A DNA stretch of 64,000 nucleotides from Actinoplanes regularis. Its GTDB lineage: Bacteria > Actinomycetota > Actinomycetes > Mycobacteriales > Micromonosporaceae. Positions 53,915 to 62,800 of this stretch are shown piece after piece (the first letter of the stretch is position 1; each line of letters opens with the position of its first letter). The notes under the pieces were generated by a model that worked only from the letters and a program-made list of their open reading frames with translations, did no database searches and was not told where the DNA came from. The position numbers were made by a program, and so were the translations under genes. The stretch covers positions 1-64,000 of the forward strand of contig NZ_FZNR01000006.1 of NCBI RefSeq assembly GCF_900188005.1, read 5' to 3'.

Positions 53915-55048
53915 GTGCCACGTAACCGGATAATCGCCGCTGTAGCCGCCGCTTCCGTTCTTGTGCTCACCGCATGCGGCACCGCGGACACCCCCACCGC
54001 CACCGCCCCCAGCGGCGCGCTCCTGCCGGTCAAACTGCAGCTCCAGTGGTTCTACCAGGCCCAGTTCGCCGGCTACATCGCCGCTGTCGACCAGGGCTTC
54101 TACCGGGCGCAGGGCCTGGACGTGACCCTGCTGGAGGGCGGGGTCGACATCGTCCCGCAGACCGTGCTCGCCCAGGGCAAGGCCGACTACGCGGTGGCCT
54201 GGGTGCCCAAGGCGCTCGCGTCCCGGGAGCAGGGCGCCGGGATCACCGACGTCGGGCAGATCTTCGCCCGCTCCGGCACCTATCAGGTCGCCTGGAAGAC
54301 GAGCGGCATCAGCACCGCCGCGGACCTGAAGGGCAAGAAGGTCGGCAACTGGGGCTTCGGCAACGAGTTCGAGCTGTTCGCCGGCATGACCAAGGCCGGG
54401 CTGAACCCGGGCAAGGATGTCACCCTGGTGCAGCAGCAGTTCGACATGCAGGCGCTGCTGAAGAAGGAGATCGACGCCGCCCAGGCGATGAGCTACAACG
54501 AGTACGCCCAGCTCCTGGAGGCGAAGAACCCGGCCACCGGCAAGCTGTACACCGCCGACGACTTCTCGATCATCGATTGGAAGACCCAGGGCTCGTCGAT
54601 GCTGCAGGACGCGGTCTGGGCGAACACCGCGAAGCTCGGTGATCCGGCGTACCAGCAGCAGACCGTGAAGTTCCTGACCGCCACGATCCAGGGCTGGGCG
54701 TTCTGCCGGGACAACGCGGAGAAGTGCCGTGACCTGGTCGTCGCCAAGGGCTCCAAGCTCGGTAAGAGTCACCAGCTGTGGCAGATGAACGAGGTCAACA
54801 AGCTGATCTGGCCGGCGGCCGGCGGGATCGGCGTGGTCGACGGGGCGGCCTGGCAGCAGACCGTGGAGATCTCGCAGACCACCAGGAACCAGACCGGCGA
54901 CACGGTGCTGAAGAAGGCGCCGGAGGGCCTGGCCTACACCAACGACTACATCAACCAGGCGATCGACCGGGCCAAGGCCGCGGGCGTCGACGTCAACGGC
55001 GCCGGCTTCCAGCCCGCCACGGTGACCCTCACCGAGGGCGGTGCCTGA
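53915..55048 (+). CDS. substrate-binding lipoprotein (NMT1/THI5-like) of the ABC importer
   Basis: A 377-residue lipoprotein: signal peptide with lipobox LTAC (Cys21), then a periplasmic-binding fold of the NMT1 type (KLQLQWFYQAQFAGYIAAV, GKADYAVAWVPKALASREQ, GKKVGNWGFGNEFELFAG, SMSYNEYAQL-like MSYNEYAQLLEAKN). THI5-like proteins bind pyrimidines or related rings, which suits the enzymes upstream. GTG 53915 has GAGGAGG upstream. It ends the operon. Confidence 0.92.
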   Translation: MPRNRIIAAVAAASVLVLTACGTADTPTATAPSGALLPVKLQLQWFYQAQFAGYIAAVDQGFYRAQGLDVTLLEGGVDIVPQTVLAQGKADYAVAWVPKALASREQGAGITDVGQIFARSGTYQVAWKTSGISTAADLKGKKVGNWGFGNEFELFAGMTKAGLNPGKDVTLVQQQFDMQALLKKEIDAAQAMSYNEYAQLLEAKNPATGKLYTADDFSIIDWKTQGSSMLQDAVWANTAKLGDPAYQQQTVKFLTATIQGWAFCRDNAEKCRDLVVAKGSKLGKSHQLWQMNEVNKLIWPAAGGIGVVDGAAWQQTVEISQTTRNQTGDTVLKKAPEGLAYTNDYINQAIDRAKAAGVDVNGAGFQPATVTLTEGGA

Positions 55049-55051
55049 CGG

Positions 55052-55858
55052 CTAGACCGGGATGATGCGAGCCGCGAGGGCGATCGTGATCAGGTCGCCC
55101 TCGCGAAGCTTCTCCGCCGCACCCGGATCACCGTAGGCCTCCAGGCGCAACGCGGACGCCTCGATCAGGGCCGCCTCACCCGCCAGCAAGCGGCGCGCGA
55201 ACCCTGCCTGGGCCGGGCTGAGTTCCGCGTACGCGAGCTGGCCCAGCGCGTTGGCCGTCGCCTCGTCGAGAGCGTCGGCCATCGCCCGCTCGGTGACGAC
55301 CTTCAGCAGCCAGCTTGGCCACCACGCGTACTGGCCGACCACCTGGCCCGAGCGCAGGGCCTTCGCCGGCTCCTGCCCGGCGATCAGGAGCTTCACCGCG
55401 AGGTTGCTGTCGAATTTCTCCAGCCGCAGCGCGCTCATGAAGCATTGCAGCATCGGCTCCACCTTCAGGAACTCCTGGGCCTCGTGAGCCGCTTCGCCGG
55501 GCTTGCCCTCCAACAGAAGAATCGCAGCGCGCTCCTCGTGCAGCACGACATCCTCGCCGGAGGTCTTCTCGATCCGCGCCACCGTGGCGACGAGCCGTTC
55601 CACAGAACTGGCCGACCGCTCAGCCAGCTCCTTGGCCTGAGGCTTGTTCAGGTGCCGGACCCGCAACTCCAGCGCGGCCTCGACCTCTCGTCGCAGCAGC
55701 GGCGCCGAGATCTTGCGAGAGATCTCGGAGCCCAAGCTCTCGGTGATTATGGCGAGGTCGAACTTCTCGGATGCCTGTTGGAACTGATCCCACCACGCTA
55801 CTGGCTGCTGCTGTCCAATCACACAACCAAGAGTGACCCACTGATCACTCTGCGACAA
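55052..55858 (-). CDS. hypothetical protein
   Basis: A 268-residue soluble, Glu/Ala/Leu-rich, largely helical protein with no motif I recognise. The stretch EVEAALELRVRHLNKPQAKELAERS looks coiled. The start is uncertain: TTG 55858 is the first possible, and GTG 55822 is also open; neither has a good ribosome site. Base composition is slightly lower in GC than its neighbours (AGAGATCTCGGAGCC-like stretches near the 5' end), so it may be an acquired gene. It lies head-to-tail behind the SCO6745-like gene. Confidence 0.6.
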   Translation of the reverse strand: MSQSDQWVTLGCVIGQQQPVAWWDQFQQASEKFDLAIITESLGSEISRKISAPLLRREVEAALELRVRHLNKPQAKELAERSASSVERLVATVARIEKTSGEDVVLHEERAAILLLEGKPGEAAHEAQEFLKVEPMLQCFMSALRLEKFDSNLAVKLLIAGQEPAKALRSGQVVGQYAWWPSWLLKVVTERAMADALDEATANALGQLAYAELSPAQAGFARRLLAGEAALIEASALRLEAYGDPGAAEKLREGDLITIALAARIIPV

Positions 55859-55870
55859 GTGGTTCGGCCA

Positions 55871-56752
55871 TCAGCCGGAATGCGGTCTCTCACTCGCGGC
55901 CTTGCTCAACCCAGCCGTATCCAGCAGGCCCGCCTTCACGATCGTCCGGCTCAGCGGGCGGGTCAGCTCGGCCAGCCGCAGGCAGCCCCGCTCGCCGAGC
56001 GTCTCGTACGCCGGGTCGGCCAGCCGATCGGTGGTCGCCTCCAGCTCCGCCCGCAGGCGGCGGCCCTCGCCGGAGAGCTCGTCGCCGGCGAGCAACCCCC
56101 GCTCGCGCAGCCCCTCGGCGGCGGCCGCCCACCGGTCGGGGCTCCAGCCCCGGGTGGCCCGCAGGAACCTGCTGTCGGCGCCGGCCGCGACGTGCAGGAT
56201 GATCGCCTCCAGGCCGCTGATCCCGGCGGCCATCAGCGCCGCGACATGCCCGTCGCCACGGAACTCGCGCAACAGCGTCTGTGCGTGGAAGAGCACCAGG
56301 TGCGGAGCCTGCGGCCAGGGCAGCTCCGCGTGCGCGGCGAACAGCGGCCGCCCGCTCGGGATCTCGGCCGCGTGCAGCGCCGCCGTGCGGGCCAGCCCGG
56401 CCGCCTCGGCCACCTCCGGGCCGGCCAGCGTGTCCGCGCCCAGCCCGCGGGTCAGTGCCCGGTCGGCGATCTCCAGCCGGGCCGCGATCATCTGCGCCGG
56501 GTTCACCGTCGACCAGGCCGCCGGCAGTGCCCGGGCGATCACCGCGGGGTTGAAGTTGTAGAAGGTGGCCGCGACCAGCCCCGGACCGGCCTCGCCGAAC
56601 GCGGCGCCCCGGGCGGCGAAATAGCCGGCCATCGGGTCCAGCCCGGCCCGGGCGTAGACCTCCGACGCCTCCGGCACCAGGTAGACCAGGGCGTGCAGCG
56701 GCTCGGTGACGCGCCAGGCCAGGCGGGACGGGCTCTCGGTCACGGATTCCAC
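55871..56752 (-). CDS. SCO6745-family protein
   Basis: A 293-residue soluble helical protein: PLHALVYLVPEASEVYARAGL, YFAARGAAFGEAGPGLVAATFYNFNP, then a C-terminal segment LRERGLLAGDELSGEGRRLR with winged-helix character. It matches the SCO6745 group of actinobacterial proteins, function unknown. GTG 56752 has GAGGAG at seven bases and overlaps the previous gene by 13 bases, showing an operon with it. Confidence 0.8.
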   Translation of the reverse strand: MESVTESPSRLAWRVTEPLHALVYLVPEASEVYARAGLDPMAGYFAARGAAFGEAGPGLVAATFYNFNPAVIARALPAAWSTVNPAQMIAARLEIADRALTRGLGADTLAGPEVAEAAGLARTAALHAAEIPSGRPLFAAHAELPWPQAPHLVLFHAQTLLREFRGDGHVAALMAAGISGLEAIILHVAAGADSRFLRATRGWSPDRWAAAAEGLRERGLLAGDELSGEGRRLRAELEATTDRLADPAYETLGERGCLRLAELTRPLSRTIVKAGLLDTAGLSKAASERPHSG

Positions 56753-57246
56753 GGCAGCTCCTCGGCCTCGGCGACGACCGGGCCTGTCCCGGAGTGCTCC
56801 GGGGCGGGCCGTTCGGACACCGTATGCCACTTCCCGGAGCGGCGCGCCGCCTGCCTGGTCACCATGTGCACCGGCAGCGGCGGGGGCGGGAACGGTCCGG
56901 GGCCCCAGCGGACCCAGATCGCCACCCGGCCGGCGGCTGCCTCGGCGAGCAGCTTGTCGACCGTGCGCTGCCGGTCCAGGCGGTCCACCTCGATCGCGAC
57001 CGGGGCGACGCCGCCGGGCCGGGCACAGGCCACGTCCAGCACGGAGTTTCCGCGCAGCGGCGGCGGCAGCGGAAAGACGCTGGGCGCCCGGCGGTAGACC
57101 CGCCACTGCCGCTCGGTCGCCCACTGCTCGATCGCGTCGACGATCCGGGCCGTGGCCTCGTTCTCGGTCAGGTCGGCGAAGGTGACCCGTTCCAGCCAGG
57201 CTGCCAGCGAATCCGCCGTGCCGGTTCCGTCGTCCGCGATGTCCAT
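56740..57246 (-). CDS. hypothetical protein, possible nuclease-like fold
   Basis: A 168-residue protein: NEATARIVDAIEQWATERQWRVYR, then VLDVACARPGGVAPVAIEVDRLDRQRTVDKLL and GRVAIWVRWG. The order of an acidic residue followed by IEVDR and later VAIWVRWG faintly resembles restriction-endonuclease-like folds (E-x-D), which is speculative. ATG 57246 follows a -10 element by seven bases, predicting a leaderless transcript that also carries the SCO6745-like gene. Confidence 0.65.
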   Translation of the reverse strand: MDIADDGTGTADSLAAWLERVTFADLTENEATARIVDAIEQWATERQWRVYRRAPSVFPLPPPLRGNSVLDVACARPGGVAPVAIEVDRLDRQRTVDKLLAEAAAGRVAIWVRWGPGPFPPPPLPVHMVTRQAARRSGKWHTVSERPAPEHSGTGPVVAEAEELPWNP

Positions 57247-57253
57247 CGCCGGT

Positions 57254-57259
57254 ACCTTA
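57254..57259 (-). promoter_or_regulatory. -10 element, leaderless start at 57246
   Basis: TAAGGT on the reverse strand is exactly seven bases before ATG 57246. The same AAGG could in principle act as a weak ribosome site. Confidence 0.45.
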
Positions 57260-57289
57260 TCGGGATTTCGCACTCGGTTTTCCGACCGG

Positions 57290-59587
57290 TCACGCGACGA
57301 GGGGAACGCGCTGCCGCTGGTCCAGCAGCCGGGCGGTGAACTCCTCCGAGCTGACCGGCCGGCCCAGGTGATAGCCCTGGCCGACGGTGTAACCCAGCTT
57401 GAGCAGCCGCTCCACCTGCTCCTGGTTCTCGATCCCCTCGGCCACGGTGGCCAGGCCCAGCGCGTCGGCGAGCTGGACCACCGCGCGGGCCACGGCCTGC
57501 CGGGCCCCGGCCGCCGCGCTGTCCGGCTCGTCGAGCTCGATGTTGTCGACGAACGACTTGTCCAGCTTGACGACCGCGGCCGGGAACGCGCGCAGCAGGC
57601 TGAGCGACGACTCGCCCGTGCCGAAGTCGTCCAGCGCCAGCCGCACGCCCATCTCGTGCAGTTCGTGCAGCACCCGGAGCACCTGGTGGCCGCGGAGCAC
57701 GGCGGACTCGGTCAGCTCCAGGACCAGCCGGTTCGGCGGCAGGCCGCTGTCGGCGAGCGCGGCCCGTACGTCGGCGACGAAGTCCGGGTCGTGCAGCTGC
57801 CGGATCGAGACGTTCGGGGCGGCCTTCTCCAGCGCCTCCGGCCCGAACCGCTCGAGCCAGGCGGCGGCCTGCCGGCACGTCTCCCGCAGCACCCACCGGC
57901 CGAGCGGGACGATGAGGCCGCTCCGCTCGGCGGCCGGGATGAAGTCGGCCGGCGACACCATGCCGCGCTCCGGGTGGATCCAGCGGGCGAGGGCCTCCAC
58001 CCCCGTGATCCGGCCGGTCCGCAGGTCCACGATCGGCTGGTAGACCAGCTTGAACTCGCCGGCGTTCAGGGCCCGGCGCAGGTCTCCGCCGAGCTGGGCG
58101 TGCGCCTGGGCGGGCTTCTCCATGCCGGCGGCGAAGCGGACCCAGTTGGCCTTGCCACGCTGTTTGGCGGTGTACATCGCGGCGTCCGCGGCGCGCAGCA
58201 GGTGGCTGGCCGGGGTGCCGGCCGGCGCCGACGCGATGCCGGCGCTGGCGTGCACCAGCAGCCGGTGCGCGCCGATCGGTGTGGCGATCTCCGTCATGAT
58301 CCGCTCGGCCACCGCCTCGTCCCGGCCCGGCGTGGTGACCAGCACCGCGAACTCGTCGCCGGCCAGCCGGGCCGGCACGCCGTCGGCCCCGGCCGCGGCA
58401 CGCAGGACGCCGGCGAACGCGATCAGCAGCTCGTCGCCGACGTCGTGGCCGAGCGAGTCGTTGACCGTGTTGAAGTCGTCCAGGTCGACCAGGAGCACGG
58501 TGGCGGCACCGGCGGCCAGGACGGTGTCCAGGCGTTCCCGGAACAGCACCCGGTTGCCCAGGCCGGTCAGGGCGTCGTGGGTGGCCTCGTAGCGCAGGCG
58601 GGACTCGGACGCCTCACGCTCGCGCAGCAGCCGGGCGTTGTCCCGGTTGACCAGGTACTGACGCAACGACACGAGCATGGTGACGGTGGCGGCCGCGCCG
58701 GCCACCAGCCGGATCTCCGGGGTTCCGCCGTGCACCGCCGGCGTGCCGAAGATGACGTCAGCGAGCGGGACTTCGACCGCCAGCACGGTGAGATAGGGCA
58801 GCCAGACGTTACCGCGGCGGGTCGGCGGGCGCCCGGCCGCGTTCCGTTGCCGGTAGGCCGCGACGGTCACCAGCAGCGGCACCAGCGGCAGGCACAACGC
58901 CTGCCCGGGCAGGATCCCGTCGTAGCCGTACTTGCCGTGCAGCAGCGCCACCCCGCCCGTCGCCAGCCCCACCGACGCGACCATGCGGACCGCGATCCGA
59001 TCCACCGGGCCGCCGACGATGTAGGAGACCTTGGTGATCGCGCCGGCCGCGAAGGCGAACGACAGCATCATGATGATCAGAGTCGTCGGCTTCCACGGCA
59101 CGTCCGCGGTCAGCAGCGGAAACAGGCCGAAGTGCCAGAGCACCGCGAAGCAGCCGAGGAACGCGATGGTCCGGTCCAGCCACTGCCGGACCCGTTCGCG
59201 GCGGCTGGTCACACCGAGCGGGACCCGGGCGACCGCCCAGATGGCGGCGAGCAGCCCGGCGCAGGTGAACATCGCGCCCGCCGTCGGCATGGACGGCATG
59301 TCCGGCGTCGGGGTAAGGGCCGCCCACGCGAGGAGCGCGAACCCGATGGTCCCCAGCAGGCAGCCGACCTCGATGGCCCGCCAGAACCGGAGGCCGACCG
59401 GGGTCAGCGACGTCTCGCGGCGCAGGGCACGCACGGAGAGTGCGGCGACACCGGTGGCGAGCGGCATGAACACGTAGCCGACGGCGATCGGGCCGAGGCC
59501 GGTCGTCGCCCACAGCACCAACCAGAGGGCGCTGAGCAGCACGAGCGTCCCGGTGACCACGGCATGACGCCAGGGCCGGGTCGTCAC
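57290..59587 (-). CDS. membrane GGDEF-EAL protein, likely cyclic-di-GMP phosphodiesterase
   Basis: A 765-residue protein with about nine N-terminal membrane helices (to about residue 310), a GGDEF domain and an EAL domain. The GGDEF site reads RLAGDEFAVLV, with Ala replacing the first Gly, so cyclase activity is doubtful and it may bind GTP as a regulator. The EAL domain keeps its catalytic set: VEALARW, NVSIRQL, ELTES, ALDDFGTGESSL, KLDKSFV and EGIENQEQ. GTG 59587 overlaps the stop of the upstream cyclase gene (GTGA), so the pair is cotranslated. Confidence 0.92.
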   Translation of the reverse strand: MTTRPWRHAVVTGTLVLLSALWLVLWATTGLGPIAVGYVFMPLATGVAALSVRALRRETSLTPVGLRFWRAIEVGCLLGTIGFALLAWAALTPTPDMPSMPTAGAMFTCAGLLAAIWAVARVPLGVTSRRERVRQWLDRTIAFLGCFAVLWHFGLFPLLTADVPWKPTTLIIMMLSFAFAAGAITKVSYIVGGPVDRIAVRMVASVGLATGGVALLHGKYGYDGILPGQALCLPLVPLLVTVAAYRQRNAAGRPPTRRGNVWLPYLTVLAVEVPLADVIFGTPAVHGGTPEIRLVAGAAATVTMLVSLRQYLVNRDNARLLREREASESRLRYEATHDALTGLGNRVLFRERLDTVLAAGAATVLLVDLDDFNTVNDSLGHDVGDELLIAFAGVLRAAAGADGVPARLAGDEFAVLVTTPGRDEAVAERIMTEIATPIGAHRLLVHASAGIASAPAGTPASHLLRAADAAMYTAKQRGKANWVRFAAGMEKPAQAHAQLGGDLRRALNAGEFKLVYQPIVDLRTGRITGVEALARWIHPERGMVSPADFIPAAERSGLIVPLGRWVLRETCRQAAAWLERFGPEALEKAAPNVSIRQLHDPDFVADVRAALADSGLPPNRLVLELTESAVLRGHQVLRVLHELHEMGVRLALDDFGTGESSLSLLRAFPAAVVKLDKSFVDNIELDEPDSAAAGARQAVARAVVQLADALGLATVAEGIENQEQVERLLKLGYTVGQGYHLGRPVSSEEFTARLLDQRQRVPLVA

Positions 59588-61422
59588 GCGAGCTCCCGGG
59601 AGCGTTGCTTGTCGGCGTACATCCGCAGGTCGGCGTTGTGCAGCAGGCTGTCCTGCCGTTCGGCCGGGCCGGACGCGACGCCAACGCTGGCGCCGACCAC
59701 GAGCCGGTGGCCGCCGACCTCGACGGGCTCGGTCAGGGCCGCGTGGAAACGGCCGGCGATCCGGTCCGCCTCGTCGGCGCCGTCCTCGACCAGCACCGCG
59801 AACTCGTCCCCGCCGAGGCGGGCCACCAGGTCGTCGGGGCCGGAACCGGCCAGCAGCCGCTGGGCCACGTAGCGCAGCACCGCGTCTCCGGCGGCATGGC
59901 CGTACGTGTCATTGATCTGCTTGAACCCGTTGAGGTCCACCAGCAGCACCGCGACCTCGGCGGTCCCGGCCGCGCGGATCCGATCGGTGAACAGCCGCCG
60001 GTTCGCCAGGCCGGTGAGCGCGTCGTGCCCGGCCTGGAAGCGCAGCCGTTCGCGCAGCTCCCGCTCCTCGGTCATGTCCCGGGCGTTGATCACCACGCCG
60101 CCGATGCCGCGCTCCTCGACCAGGTTGACCGCGACCACGGAGAGCCAGCGCCAGCTGTCGTCCTCGTGCCGTACCCGCATCTCGAAGGTCGCCTTCGTCC
60201 CCGGCGTGGCGTACACCTCGGCCATCTCGGCGGCCACACGCGGCACGTCCCCCAGATGGATCAGCTCCAGCATGGGCCGGCCCAGGTACTCGTCCACGGT
60301 GCCGCCGACGATCCGCTCGACGGCCGGATTCATGTATCCGACGATGCCGGCGGTGCTGACGATGGCGGTGATGTCGGAGGCGTGCCGGAGCAGCGCCTCC
60401 TGCCGGCGCTCCCGGTGGCGGATCTCGGCGAGGCTCTCGTCGAGCCGGTCCAGCAGGGTGTTGTTCTCGGCCAGCGCCAGCAGTTGCCGGGCGACCACCA
60501 GGGTCACGTTGAGCAGCAGGCCGACCAGAGCGCCCCAGGCGGTCAGCCCGAGACCCTCGGCGAGCAGCACCGCCACCAGGATCGCGGCGCAGAGCGCCGT
60601 GCCGAGGTAGGGCAGCCAGCTGTAACGCCGTCCGGACCCGGTCCCGCGCCGCGCCTGCTCGCCCCGCCCGGCGCGCATCTCCAGCGTCTGCATCCGCGGC
60701 GCGGCGACGATGAACAGGCACGGGATGATCACCAACAGGGCCGGCACGACGACGCCGTCGACGCTGGCGGTGGAGAGCAGCGCGTTGCCGAGCGCCTGGG
60801 TGCCGGCGGAGACGATGATCGGGACGGCGGCCGGCATGACGAGCGGGCTGACGCCGCTCAGACCGAACCGCACGGCCAGGAAGGCGCTGCAGAGCGCCAC
60901 GCCACAGCCGAACAGCGCGGGGTAGTAACCGGCCGGGCCGGCCTCCACCACGCTGTGCCGGGTCAGCAGGCACCAGACCAGCACACCGGCCCCGGTGTTC
61001 ACCATCGCCGCGTCCAGCGCGACCCGGATCCGGCCGCCCCGCGACCACTTCTGGTTGGGATGGAAGAGCGCCACGGCACAGACCAGCAGTACGCCCCCGA
61101 CCGCGCAGACGATCTGCATGGGATGCAGGACGAACTCCCTCAGCCCGCCGGTCAGCTCATAGACGAGTTGGGTGAGGTCGCCGGTCGCGAAGATCAGTCC
61201 GGCCGCGCCCATCGACCGCCAGAACCGGCGGGTCGCCCGGGGCAGGCCGGGAGTCCGCCACACCTGCCGGGCGAGCGCGAAGAACGACAGGTCGGCGAGG
61301 GGCACGACGACCCAGCAGAGCAGGATCCGCTCCCGGTCGGTGCCCAGACCGAGGGCGTAGAAGCCGCATACCGCCGCCGTCACCAGAGCCAGCGGGCCGA
61401 GCACTCGGTCACGCCAGAGCAT
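59584..61422 (-). CDS. membrane PAS-GGDEF diguanylate cyclase
   Basis: A 612-residue protein: about ten membrane helices (residues 1-310), a short coiled linker, a PAS domain with PAC motif (ITAIVSTAGIVGYMNPAVE, RHEDDSWRWLSVVAVN) and a GGDEF domain with intact ARLGGDEFAVLV. The I-site Arg is missing (GPDD where RxxD is expected), so product inhibition should be weak. AGGAGGCGG precedes ATG 61422. It is cotranslated with a GGDEF-EAL protein, an arrangement for balancing cyclic-di-GMP locally. Confidence 0.92.
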   Translation of the reverse strand: MLWRDRVLGPLALVTAAVCGFYALGLGTDRERILLCWVVVPLADLSFFALARQVWRTPGLPRATRRFWRSMGAAGLIFATGDLTQLVYELTGGLREFVLHPMQIVCAVGGVLLVCAVALFHPNQKWSRGGRIRVALDAAMVNTGAGVLVWCLLTRHSVVEAGPAGYYPALFGCGVALCSAFLAVRFGLSGVSPLVMPAAVPIIVSAGTQALGNALLSTASVDGVVVPALLVIIPCLFIVAAPRMQTLEMRAGRGEQARRGTGSGRRYSWLPYLGTALCAAILVAVLLAEGLGLTAWGALVGLLLNVTLVVARQLLALAENNTLLDRLDESLAEIRHRERRQEALLRHASDITAIVSTAGIVGYMNPAVERIVGGTVDEYLGRPMLELIHLGDVPRVAAEMAEVYATPGTKATFEMRVRHEDDSWRWLSVVAVNLVEERGIGGVVINARDMTEERELRERLRFQAGHDALTGLANRRLFTDRIRAAGTAEVAVLLVDLNGFKQINDTYGHAAGDAVLRYVAQRLLAGSGPDDLVARLGGDEFAVLVEDGADEADRIAGRFHAALTEPVEVGGHRLVVGASVGVASGPAERQDSLLHNADLRMYADKQRSRELA

Positions 61423-61588
61423 CTCCGCCTCCTGCCATCACTCGGCCCACGACCTGTCCGAGGCTCGATCGGCGCGGTGATCCACGCGTTTAGGGTTTCC
61501 GCGTCCGGCCTTGCGATGAACTTCGCCCGATGGTCATCGAACACCCCTATATTCATTGATCTGAATCTCTTGACAGAGGGGGAAGTCG

Positions 61589-62605
61589 ATGCGACTGAGC
61601 GGTGCGATCATCGCCGGAGTACTGCTGGCGGCCGTGGGGGCCGTCCCGGCGCGGGCCGCGGCGAGCAACGCCGATCTGGCGCTGCGCTGGGCGCCGATCC
61701 ACTACCAGGACGTGGACGCGACCGGCAGTCACGCCCTCGGCGGGAAGTCCGACTACATCACCCGCTATGACTTCGACGGTGATCTGAACGGGCGGAACAA
61801 CTGGGACAACGCCGGACAGGAGAGCACCGCGTACGCGTACTACTCGGTGGTGGAGACCGGCACGCACTGGTACCTGACGTACTTCTTCTTCCACCCGCGC
61901 GACTGGGTCGACCACCCGTTCTTCGAGACCGAGCACGAGAACGACGGCGAGGGGCTGCTGGAGATCGTCGAGAAGGACGGCTCGGAGTACGGGCAGTTGC
62001 GCGCGGCGGTCACGGTGGCGCACAGCGACTTCTACTCGTACACGCCGGCCGGCAGCACCTGGACCTCCGGAGGCGAGACGATCGACGGCACCCTGCAGAC
62101 CCAGTCGTCGCCGCACGACTCGTTCCAGCACCCGGTGACCGCGCAGGAGGCCAAGGGCCACGGACTGAAGGCGTACCCGCAGTACACCATCAACGGCGAC
62201 GGGATCGTCTACTACCCGTCGACCGTCGCCGAGGCCCCGTCCGGCACGAACGACCGGGACGTCCGCTACAAGCTGGTCGACATCTTCGCCTCCGGCGGGA
62301 TGTGGGCGCAGCGCACCAACACGAACCTGTTCGCGGCGCTGGGGACGTTCGCCGGGGACACCACCGGCGGCTGTGGCACCGGCACCTACGGCTGCGGCAC
62401 CAACTCGGCGAACGCGCCGTGGGGCTGGGACGACGGGAACGACACGCCGGCCCGTGGTGAGCTCGCGACCGATCCGGCCAAGCTGGCCGTCGCGTACTTC
62501 ACCGTGCCCGGGTCGCTGTCCCGGACCTACACCGCCAACGGGTACGCCGTCGCGGCCGCCGCACTGCGCGCCGCCGCCGAGACCCTTCCCCGGACCATCG
62601 ACTGA
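61589..62605 (+). CDS. secreted protein of unknown family
   Basis: A 338-residue protein with a clear signal peptide (LSGAIIAGVLLAAVGAVPARA) and a mature domain beginning LALRWAPIHYQDVDATGSH. Conserved-looking features are YYSVVETGTHWYLTYFFFHP, a metal-like EHENDGEG motif, and a late Cys pair in GGCGTGTYGCGT. It resembles uncharacterised secreted proteins of actinomycetes (loosely Vps62-like); I assign no function. GAGGGGG lies before ATG 61589. Confidence 0.75.
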   Translation: MRLSGAIIAGVLLAAVGAVPARAAASNADLALRWAPIHYQDVDATGSHALGGKSDYITRYDFDGDLNGRNNWDNAGQESTAYAYYSVVETGTHWYLTYFFFHPRDWVDHPFFETEHENDGEGLLEIVEKDGSEYGQLRAAVTVAHSDFYSYTPAGSTWTSGGETIDGTLQTQSSPHDSFQHPVTAQEAKGHGLKAYPQYTINGDGIVYYPSTVAEAPSGTNDRDVRYKLVDIFASGGMWAQRTNTNLFAALGTFAGDTTGGCGTGTYGCGTNSANAPWGWDDGNDTPARGELATDPAKLAVAYFTVPGSLSRTYTANGYAVAAAALRAAAETLPRTID

Positions 62606-62658
62606 TCCACTGTCCAGCGGGCACCCCGATAAAACACCACTGATACGGAGAAATCAGT

Positions 62659-62699
62659 AGATTTTCCGGCGCCGCTGAGCCTGCGGCGCCGGAAAATCT
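62659..62699. terminator. hairpin after the secreted-protein gene
   Basis: A perfect 17-base-pair stem (62659-62675 with 62683-62699) with a seven-base loop; the stem begins with AGATTTT and ends AAAATCT so it can function in either direction. Confidence 0.85.
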
Positions 62700-62764
62700 T
62701 GGTTCCACCGGCCACAAAGGCGCTCCGCCACCCGGCGAAGTGGAGCCGGCCCTCGGACCTCCGG

Positions 62765-62794
62765 TTGACACGCGGGGCCGTGCTGGGCGAATGT
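62765..62794 (+). promoter_or_regulatory. promoter of the Ser/Thr kinase gene, probably leaderless
   Basis: A consensus TTGACA (62765-62770) is followed after 18 bases by GAATGT (62789-62794) and, six bases later, by ATG 62801. No ribosome site is visible. Confidence 0.55.
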
Positions 62795-62800
62795 TCCGGC

